Shown: positions 6,517 to 12,495 of the stretch, piece after piece
How positions within the stretch are numbered: the stretch's first letter is position 1
How the letters are laid out: each line of letters opens with the position of its first letter
Source: Saprospiraceae bacterium
GTDB lineage: Bacteria; Bacteroidota; Bacteroidia; Chitinophagales; Saprospiraceae
Direction: 5' to 3'
Length of the DNA: 12,495 bases
Assembly (NCBI GenBank): GCA_014379665.1
Contig: JACMLK010000457.1
Location: forward strand, 1-12,495
Notes under the pieces: generated by a model
What the model was told of the DNA's origin: nothing
What the model saw: only the letters and a program-made list of their open reading frames with translations
The model's database searches: none
Made by a program: the position numbers and the translations under genes

Positions 6517-6536
6517 AAAGTGGATTCACTTTAAAA
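6513..6536. repeat. Perfect 10-bp inverted repeat downstream of the terminator
   Basis: TTTTAAAGTG-GATT-CACTTTAAAA forms a perfect 10-bp stem with a 4-base loop. It overlaps the T-tail of the tRNA terminator and lies 80 bases past the stop of the convergent gene. It could be an extra transcript-end hairpin for that minus-strand gene. Confidence 0.5.
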
Positions 6537-6615
6537 TCTATCTTTTTATATTAAATTTACTATTTCTCTAACACCACACATTACAGGATGCCAGTCCCTC
6601 AAAACACATCAATGC

Positions 6616-9111
6616 TTACTCACCAACGATCTCAATCTTTTTTGAAATAACACCTAACGTGGTGACTACCTGAAGGAAATAAATTCCTGTAGGATATTGC
6701 TTCGTAATGATGGAGACAGTTTGTTCTTCCAACACAGTTTGTTGGCTGACAATATTTCCGAATATGTCTGTCATTTTGTATCCTTTGATGATATTTCTTC
6801 CATTGAAGTGAAGCGAAATAAAATCTTTCGCAGGATTCGGAAATACCAGAAGTTTATCTTCGGATGGTACCGGTGTCTTATTATCAAGATTGATTCTCAC
6901 ATCGACATAGGTGTCAGGAAGCAGATATTTTTCTCCGTCGGCTCCTTCCATTTCTATATTACCGGTGTTGATTCGTCTGATAATGTAGGTGTCGTCTGAT
7001 TTGAAACCTTCAACTTCATCCACAACAATAGAAGTAAGCTGACCTATTTTTCCGTTTCCGCTCACTCCAAGAGGTCTGAAACCTTCAACTTCATCCACTA
7101 CAATATTTCCTGTTCTGGTAAAACCTGCATGAACAGTACCTTTTTTAGGTTGTCTGACCATTTGAAGTGTCGGACTTGAATTTCCAAACCAGCCATCTTC
7201 ATCAAAATGCCCGTATAAGCTGGCACTATCCAGCATAGTAGGTGGAAAATTCAGCTCAAAAGCCAAACCGAATATATCTTTTACTGGATTGGCATTACTG
7301 CCTATCACTATATCAATTAATAACAAATCGCCGGAATCGAGTTCCGTAGAATTTGGAATGAGCTCAAAAGGATAGTCTTTGATAGCCAGTACTTCTTTGG
7401 GAACAAAATTATGCACCGCACCATAATTACTGATAATGGAGGTGGTATCTCCGGTAGATAAAATACCGTCCCCATTTCCATCCACATGTTTTGTATTTAT
7501 CCCGTTTGGTTGATTTACGCCCCAGTCGGTGCCATGTTGACCTGCGTTGTAATTATAGTCAAGATCACTCCGCGGATCACCTTTCAACCCCAAAAATCTG
7601 CCCAAAGGCAATAAATCCGAGATAGATACCCTGCCATCTCCATTCATATCTCCATACCATACGCAGTCACGACCCACACACTTACATAAGCTATCCTGAT
7701 CGCTGTCAGTGATAGTAACATATACTTTATATACAACACACGGATTGTTATCAATACAATACGACACGTCAAACTCATCATTGCCGGAATAGTTATTTTC
7801 AGGAGTATACAACAAAACAGCCTTAGACTGAATGCTATTACAATCTATGTCTAAGGATGTACTGTCATTAAATATCTCAAGTGTTCCAAACAAAGGATCA
7901 TTCAGATGCTCAAATGAATAACCCGATACAGGTACCTTATATTCAAGTACTAACGATGTATTTTTATCCGTATCAAATGAATACGCTATATCCTGCTGAG
8001 GTTGATAATTTCCAATCGTCATTCTGATTTTACCGGTAGCAGTATAACCACCGTAATTGACGGTGTAGCTAAAGTTCTTTTCACCACTGAATCCTGTCGG
8101 AGGCGTATAACTGAAGACACCTAGAGTATCATGTGACAAAGCAGAAGAAAAGGTAGAAATTGAAAAATTACTGCTCAGGTCATTGGCAAACACATCAAAT
8201 GTGATTGCTGTATTTTTGGGAGTATAAAAGCGGTCATCCCTGACACTACTGTTATTTTGCGTTTTGATAAGAATTTTTATGATAACAAGACGTTCATTAT
8301 CATTTGCATCAGAAAGCAGGAAGTTGTCTTCACCGGAAGTTCCTTTATTTGGTATATATTTAAAAATCTGTGGATGAACCTGAGATACAGATCCCTTTTC
8401 CGGATTGTTTAAAGCATTTTGTCCAAAACCTTCAAAGGGAAGCACGATCAGTTGTGAACTGGTATTGGTAATAGTGTATCGTAAAGTATCAACAGCGGGT
8501 GCATCATTATCTTCTGTCACAATATATATCAGTGCACTCGCCCTGGTGCCTGAGGCATCCATCACACTGTACACTATATAATCATTTTTCAATTCGGCTG
8601 AAGGAGTGTACACAATAGAATCTCCTGCAAAAACAGCACTTCCATACTGAACCTGTCCAATACCCGTAAGTTGCAGATCTGCTCCGGTCGTGATATCATT
8701 AGTAAGTGGAAAAATAGTGACGGTCTGATCCCCTGAAACAGTAACATAATCAGAACTGGCATTAACTATTGATTCTACATAATCTACAAGATATGTGGTA
8801 TATTTAGGCAGTGGTGTGAAAGGCGGTTTTAATTCCGTATATTGAATAGTAGCAGAAGCCTTTCCGACATAATTTGGATTGTTTGGTGCGAGATGAAACC
8901 TATATAATTTGTTGCCCACATTAGAGACCCCGTACACATTACAATTTAAAGAAGGTGAAGGAGACGGTGGGAATAAACTGTGGATGGTATCCGTAAAAAT
9001 CGTACCTTTCAGCAAAGTAAGATGTACTTCAGCATCATTCGTTTGCGCAGATAACCTGAGGGTGGATATCAGCACCAAAAGTGATAAAATGAATTTGTTT
9101 GCGTGTTTCAT
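6616..9111 (-). CDS. Secreted multidomain protein: Ig/cadherin-like modules, dockerin-like and cohesin-like parts, T9SS sorting domain
   Basis: An 831-residue protein, ATG start. Residues 1-22 are a Sec signal peptide ending LSA|Q. Four Ig/cadherin-like beta modules follow at about 120-200, 205-285, 290-363 and 364-470; their recurring marks are a YTP or YIP strand followed by DYIVYSV, NFSYTV or EFDVSYC-type strands. Around 470-480 is a Cys-rich link (CKCVGRDC). Two dockerin/EF-hand-like calcium loops, DMNGDGRVSISD at about 487 and DGNGDGILSTGD at about 543, are probably Ca-binding. A cohesin-like beta domain occupies about 580-740 and contains VVDEVEGF twice (about 669 and 694). The end (about 752-831) is a type A T9SS sorting domain with LLVFPNPAKDF, YKMTDIFGNIV, GIYFLQV and a final KKIEI strand. 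It should be exported by Sec and then T9SS to the surface or medium. No enzymatic domain is seen; an adhesive or scaffold role is inferred. Confidence 0.88.
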   Translation of the reverse strand: MKHANKFILSLLVLISTLRLSAQTNDAEVHLTLLKGTIFTDTIHSLFPPSPSPSLNCNVYGVSNVGNKLYRFHLAPNNPNYVGKASATIQYTELKPPFTPLPKYTTYLVDYVESIVNASSDYVTVSGDQTVTIFPLTNDITTGADLQLTGIGQVQYGSAVFAGDSIVYTPSAELKNDYIVYSVMDASGTRASALIYIVTEDNDAPAVDTLRYTITNTSSQLIVLPFEGFGQNALNNPEKGSVSQVHPQIFKYIPNKGTSGEDNFLLSDANDNERLVIIKILIKTQNNSSVRDDRFYTPKNTAITFDVFANDLSSNFSISTFSSALSHDTLGVFSYTPPTGFSGEKNFSYTVNYGGYTATGKIRMTIGNYQPQQDIAYSFDTDKNTSLVLEYKVPVSGYSFEHLNDPLFGTLEIFNDSTSLDIDCNSIQSKAVLLYTPENNYSGNDEFDVSYCIDNNPCVVYKVYVTITDSDQDSLCKCVGRDCVWYGDMNGDGRVSISDLLPLGRFLGLKGDPRSDLDYNYNAGQHGTDWGVNQPNGINTKHVDGNGDGILSTGDTTSIISNYGAVHNFVPKEVLAIKDYPFELIPNSTELDSGDLLLIDIVIGSNANPVKDIFGLAFELNFPPTMLDSASLYGHFDEDGWFGNSSPTLQMVRQPKKGTVHAGFTRTGNIVVDEVEGFRPLGVSGNGKIGQLTSIVVDEVEGFKSDDTYIIRRINTGNIEMEGADGEKYLLPDTYVDVRINLDNKTPVPSEDKLLVFPNPAKDFISLHFNGRNIIKGYKMTDIFGNIVSQQTVLEEQTVSIITKQYPTGIYFLQVVTTLGVISKKIEIVGE

Positions 9112-9159
9112 GGGTTCGTCTTAGGGAGACTCTCTCCTGATTTGGTTATAATTCAACCG

Positions 9160-9191
9160 CAAAGTAAATAATTATTCATTACATTTACAAA
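9160..9191 (-). promoter_or_regulatory. Candidate promoter of the T9SS secreted-protein gene
   Basis: On the minus strand TTTG (9191-9188) and TTACTTTG (9167-9160) are separated by 20 bases, fitting the Bacteroidota -33 TTTG / -7 TAnnTTTG arrangement with one mismatch in the -7 box. The -7 box ends 48 bases before the ATG at 9111. A small hairpin GGAGA-CTC-TCTCC (+ strand 9125-9137) lies in the resulting leader. Confidence 0.45.
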
Positions 9192-9837
9192 TATATGGAC
9201 ATTTTTATTATAATTATTTTTAGATTACTTTGAATTCTGATTTACAGCTACTTAAAGAATCTGATAATCGTTAAGTTACACTTAATATATTATTATAATA
9301 TGTCATTAAAAAAGAATTATAAATTACTAAATAACATAATTTGTAATAGATTCAGAGTGCATCATAAACATATTACACTATCTTTAAATACAATTTACAG
9401 AATATTCAGATTCATCATGCTGATGGTAACTCAAAATAAATAACGGTAAAATGAATTTCAAATCTTATCTTGCAAAATTCTTAGCATATCACAGACCTAA
9501 TAAATAGATTGGTTAGTTGGCGACTTCAGAGAAGTTAAGCGGATACTGGAACTAAGTTTGACATAGTTATAGATAGACAAAAGACTCCTGATGAGTAGCA
9601 CAATATCCTTAATTCTACTTTATACCAAATTTATTCAGATGACATCAATAATTTAACAAACCATTCAATTATAAATTTAAAATTTAATCATATATTTCCT
9701 CATTAAAACTTTAAATATGGTAATTTTGTCAGTGCAATCCCTAAGATGTTATTATACCTTTTACCTTTATGCAATCTCTGAATAAAATATTTCATGTCGT
9801 TTCGTTTACATTTAAAATATAAGTTTAAAATACTGAA
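9192..9837. other. Long AT-rich divergent intergenic region
   Basis: No coding frame or RNA gene is recognised. The sequence is very AT-rich except for a less AT-rich island at about 9509-9565. That island contains CGACTTCAGAG (9521-9531), the exact reverse complement of an 11-mer at 3661-3671, and a local ACTTC-AGA-GAAGT hairpin. It looks like a decayed remnant of an intergenic repeat. Confidence 0.5.
9721..9728 (+). promoter_or_regulatory. Possible -7 box for the 481-residue protein gene
   Basis: TAATTTTG matches TAnnTTTG fully and lies 109 bases before the ATG at 9838. There is no convincing -33 TTTG at the right distance, so this is a weak candidate in an AT-rich background. Confidence 0.25.
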
Positions 9838-11283
9838 ATGAAAGACAGAAAAATACTGGTGGCTATGCAATCATTGTCTGTATATGACCTGAATAGTTTC
9901 GGCAAGTACGTGCATTCTCCTTATTTTAATGTAAACAAACCTATTGAAGCTTTTTTTGACGCACTTTACCAAAAGATAAAAACGGATAAAACGGAAGATT
10001 TGACAAATGAGTATCTTTGGGAAATAGCATTTGGGAAAGAAAAATACCATAATCAGAAATTTTTGAAACTCAATTCTGATTTGGTCAAACTGCTGGAAGA
10101 TTATCTCGCCCAGAAAGAATTTGATTCAATGACCAGCCTTCGTTCCAGCTTAAAAATAGAAGGCGCCCGCAAAAGAAATCAGGATAAACTGTACAATGGT
10201 CTGATGGGAGAACTGGAACGATTGGGGAAGATGGAAATGAATCAGTCGGTGGAATACTACTATACCAAATATCAGATAGAAAGGGCGTTGTTTAACCTGA
10301 AGACAGAAAACGAGAAAAAAAATGCCAAATTTGAGATCGAAACAGAGTTGAATATTAATAAAATATCAGAGAATCTTGACTTCTTTTATATTGCAGAAAA
10401 GTTGCGGCTTTATTGCACCTTGTTAAGCTGGAAAAAAATGTATCAGCTCGACATGGAGATGGATAATATGGATCTGGTTTTATCCCAGGCGGAAACAGTG
10501 AAATACAGCAACATTCCACCAGTACAATTGTACAATAAGATGCAGTTCACATACAAAGATGGAGAGAATACAGAACATTATTTTGAGTTGAGGCAAATGA
10601 TGAAAAAGTATATCCATTTGTTTCCAAACGATGAGGTCAAAGAAATTTACAACACTGCAATAAGTTATTGTATCAATAAAGTGAATAAAGGAGATTTTGA
10701 ATTTCAAAGAGAAACTTTTGAGATATATAAAGAAACGATTGAAAATGAAGTTATTCTAAGTGATAAAGATATATCTGCTTCTGATTTTAGAAATATAGTC
10801 CCCATTGCACTTAGAGTTGGAGAGTTCGACTGGACTGAAAACTTTATCAATGAATATTCCAAATACGTGGATGAAAAATACCGGGACAATGTGGTCGAAT
10901 TCAGTCTGGCACGACTGGAATTTTACAGAAAGGACTTCGGCAAAGTGCTAGACCACCTGAATAAAGTAAACTATGAAGACGTTTGGTACAACATAAATGC
11001 AAAAACATTACAGATTGCGAGTTATTTTGAACTCGATGAATTTGATGCCCTGGAATCTTTACTACAGGCCTTCAAAATGTATATCCGACGGGAAAAATCA
11101 CTGACATCAAACCGAAAAGAACACTATCTTAATCTAATCAAATTCACCTTGATATTAATGAAACTAACCCCTAAGGATAAAGAAAAACTCACTAAACTGC
11201 GGATGGATATTAATGACACCAAAGGAGTGGTTTCGAAGCCATGGTTACTGGAGAAGGTGGATGACATGATCAATAAAAAATAA
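9838..11283 (+). CDS. Conserved-looking helical protein of unknown function
   Basis: A 481-residue soluble protein with no signal peptide and no membrane segment. The N-terminus has LSVYDLNSFGKYVHSPYFN, a pattern I associate with uncharacterised Bacteroidota proteins beginning with a short helical domain and an HSPYFN motif (recalled, not verified). The rest is rich in Glu, Lys, Tyr and Leu and appears almost wholly alpha-helical. Segments such as VVEFSLARLEFYRKDFGKVL and IASYFELDEFDALESLLQAF (about 360-420) look like TPR-type helix pairs, suggesting a protein-interaction scaffold. No catalytic motif is visible. The ATG start lacks a Shine-Dalgarno site, as is usual here. It stands alone, divergent from the T9SS protein gene and convergent with the metallophosphoesterase, so context gives no function. 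Confidence 0.85.
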   Translation: MKDRKILVAMQSLSVYDLNSFGKYVHSPYFNVNKPIEAFFDALYQKIKTDKTEDLTNEYLWEIAFGKEKYHNQKFLKLNSDLVKLLEDYLAQKEFDSMTSLRSSLKIEGARKRNQDKLYNGLMGELERLGKMEMNQSVEYYYTKYQIERALFNLKTENEKKNAKFEIETELNINKISENLDFFYIAEKLRLYCTLLSWKKMYQLDMEMDNMDLVLSQAETVKYSNIPPVQLYNKMQFTYKDGENTEHYFELRQMMKKYIHLFPNDEVKEIYNTAISYCINKVNKGDFEFQRETFEIYKETIENEVILSDKDISASDFRNIVPIALRVGEFDWTENFINEYSKYVDEKYRDNVVEFSLARLEFYRKDFGKVLDHLNKVNYEDVWYNINAKTLQIASYFELDEFDALESLLQAFKMYIRREKSLTSNRKEHYLNLIKFTLILMKLTPKDKEKLTKLRMDINDTKGVVSKPWLLEKVDDMINKK

Positions 11284-11389
11284 AAATAAAGTTTCTGGCA
11301 ACAGATGGAAACAAAAATCACAATAAATCTGGATATCCGGGAAATATCTTACACAAAACGCTGATAATCAACAAAGAACTAACAATGCA

Positions 11390-12127
11390 TTATGTCACAT
11401 AGATGACATTGGTGATCATTTTGTCCTCATTAATCAGGATCTCTCTGTAACCAATCAAATCGTTTTGTGGTCTGAATTCTTCAAAATCGGGATGAATTTG
11501 AATAAAAGTAGAGGGCGTAATGTATACATGTTGGTTCTTCATCTGAACGGTCCTTTCCAAATGATAATGCCCGCAAAATATGGCTATACTTTTATCCGGA
11601 AATGCTCCACACAGCAATTGAAATCGTTCAGTTTGTGTAAAAGCATAGGTAGGCTCCACATGTTTGCATCCGGCTAATATCGGAGGATGATGCATAAAAA
11701 TGGTTACACAAATACCACCAGAAGATATTTCATGACTGAGCCATTGATATTGTGTTTCTGTCATACTTCCTTCGGATGAATCCAGGAATATCAGAGGTGA
11801 AAATGGTTCATGATGAGCATAATATAATTCATCACAGGAAGTGTTTTTAGCAGGATAAAATATGTCGCACATCAGTCGGGGGTCGTCATGATTTCCTGCT
11901 ATACAATGATATGGAATCCCGGTGGCATCCATCTGCGTTTTGACCCAGGAATATATTTGCTCGTCCCCGACCCTATTGCACAGATCTCCGGCCAGAACAA
12001 TCAGATCAGGACCGGAGCCAACAGATGTATGGAGCACTTTAATAAAATTTGAGCGCGTATCAATACCTAACGGATGTTCACCTTCTTCATCAATATGGAG
12101 ATCAGTCAGCATGCAGATTTTATACAA
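11390..12127 (-). CDS. Calcineurin-like metallophosphoesterase (CpdA/Icc-like)
   Basis: A 245-residue cytoplasmic protein with the full set of metallophosphoesterase motifs: D9-L-H11, GD48L in VLAGDLCNR, GN79HD, H146 in MHHPP, and the paired GH187YH189. These bind two divalent metals and hydrolyse phosphoester bonds. The length and the DLH...GNHD...HHPP...GHYH order fit the cyclic-nucleotide phosphodiesterase CpdA/Icc branch, but the substrate is not certain. The start is TTG at 12127-12125. A stop lies five codons upstream in frame, and the next Met (codon 6) would remove part of the first beta strand before the metal-binding Asp, so TTG is the best start. It begins 32 bases after the end of a TonB-receptor frame on the same strand. 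The 106-base gap to the convergent gene shows no good terminator, only a small GGATATCC palindrome. Confidence 0.9.
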   Translation of the reverse strand: MYKICMLTDLHIDEEGEHPLGIDTRSNFIKVLHTSVGSGPDLIVLAGDLCNRVGDEQIYSWVKTQMDATGIPYHCIAGNHDDPRLMCDIFYPAKNTSCDELYYAHHEPFSPLIFLDSSEGSMTETQYQWLSHEISSGGICVTIFMHHPPILAGCKHVEPTYAFTQTERFQLLCGAFPDKSIAIFCGHYHLERTVQMKNQHVYITPSTFIQIHPDFEEFRPQNDLIGYREILINEDKMITNVIYVT

Positions 12128-12159
12128 GATGATTACTTTTTAAAAGTTGAAACAAGAAA

Positions 12160-12495
12160 TCAGTTAATTTTCCAATCCACCCTGAGTGCCACATTTCTGG
12201 GTGCTTCTATCAGGGCAGGTCTTAAAGTATATTCCTGATTCAATATATTATTCATCAATGCAGAAATGGTCACTGCTCCTATTTCGACACTTAGTCTCGA
12301 GTCGAGCAAAGTATAACCTTTATTATTAAAATCACGGTATTGCCCTATTCAGAATATGTCAAAATTGATAGGCGGCACTGACTCGAAAGCCTTATCCACA
12401 TTGATCACATGACTTACTTTTTGCACAGAAATTCCCCATTTAAATTTCCATATCTTAGCTTCACAATCTATTTTAAACTGGTGTTTGGACCGGTA
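12160..12495 (-). pseudogene. TonB-dependent receptor C-terminal part with in-frame TGA (5' end outside window)
   Basis: Read on the minus strand, one frame is continuous from the window edge to the TGA at 12162-12160 except for an in-frame TGA at 12351-12349. Before it the frame reads YRSKHQFKIDCEAKIW and onward to PPINFDIF. After it come 62 codons starting IGQYRDFNNKGYTLLDSRLS, then ALMNNILNQEYTLRP and the terminal RNVALRVDWKIN. This is the classic end of an outer-membrane TonB-dependent receptor barrel: a YRD-NN-GY-DSRLS strand, an NNILNQEY strand and a final aromatic-containing strand. The homology-like pattern continues on both sides of the stop, so it is a nonsense interruption (GGA to TGA would explain it) or a sequencing error, not a gene boundary. 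With 110 residues removed upstream of the barrel end, folding would be impaired. The metallophosphoesterase follows 32 bases downstream. Confidence 0.75.

Noticed and set aside
11329..11340. CTGGATATCCGG palindrome as terminator between convergent genes
   Set aside because: There is no loop and no T-run on either side, so it is unlikely to terminate transcription.
12349..12351. TGA recoded as an amino acid (selenocysteine, Trp or Gly code)
   Set aside because: The same frame ends at a TGA where receptor homologues are expected to end, no SECIS-like hairpin was recognised after the codon, and the organism appears to be an ordinary Bacteroidota member; mutation or error is simpler.

Overview
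The window looks like a chromosomal piece of a member of the Bacteroidota, probably a Saprospiria/Chitinophagia-like environmental lineage (inference). The supporting signs are a secreted protein with a type IX secretion (T9SS) C-terminal sorting domain, AT-rich A-run leaders without Shine-Dalgarno sites in front of most starts, matches to the Bacteroidota -7 promoter box TAnnTTTG, a TonB-dependent receptor tail at the right edge, and a GMC oxidoreductase / gluconate-dehydrogenase-subunit-3 pair of the kind common in sugar-oxidising Bacteroidota. There are no phage, transposase, integrase or CRISPR signatures.

Left part (1-3606, + strand): a tightly spaced operon of at least four genes. It holds the 3' end of a hydroxypyruvate-isomerase-like TIM barrel protein, a GMC-type FAD oxidoreductase with a three-cysteine (probable Fe-S) cluster, a small Tat-exported lipoprotein of the gluconate 2-dehydrogenase subunit 3 family, and a lipoprotein TIM-barrel sugar isomerase/epimerase. 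A weak hairpin terminator follows. The combination suggests an exported sugar dehydrogenase (candidate glucoside 3-dehydrogenase) with isomerases/epimerases that act on the oxidised sugar.

3607-4286 is a gene-free stretch holding a tandem pair of ~225-bp imperfect repeats exactly 290 bp apart. Each copy carries two short GATCC..GGATC hairpins. Upstream of them are two further inverted repeats.

4287-6301 (- strand) is a three-gene operon: ribA (GTP cyclohydrolase II), a YjbR/MmcQ-family protein and a DAO-type FAD oxidoreductase, with gaps of 12 and 5 bases. A tRNA-Arg(CCT) follows at 6396-6467 on the + strand, with a strong terminator that also faces the next, convergent gene.

6616-9111 (- strand) encodes an 831-residue secreted multidomain protein: four Ig/cadherin-like modules, two dockerin-like calcium loops, a cohesin-like domain with a curious duplicated segment, and the T9SS tail. 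A 726-bp AT-rich divergent intergenic region separates it from a 481-residue helical protein of unknown function on the + strand (9838-11283). The right end holds a metallophosphoesterase (- strand, TTG start) preceded by the C-terminus of a TonB-dependent receptor whose frame is broken by a TGA codon.

No clear-cut new defence or mobile system is visible. The points most worth a second look are the paired-hairpin tandem repeat, the interrupted TonB receptor, and the exported sugar-oxidation cluster.
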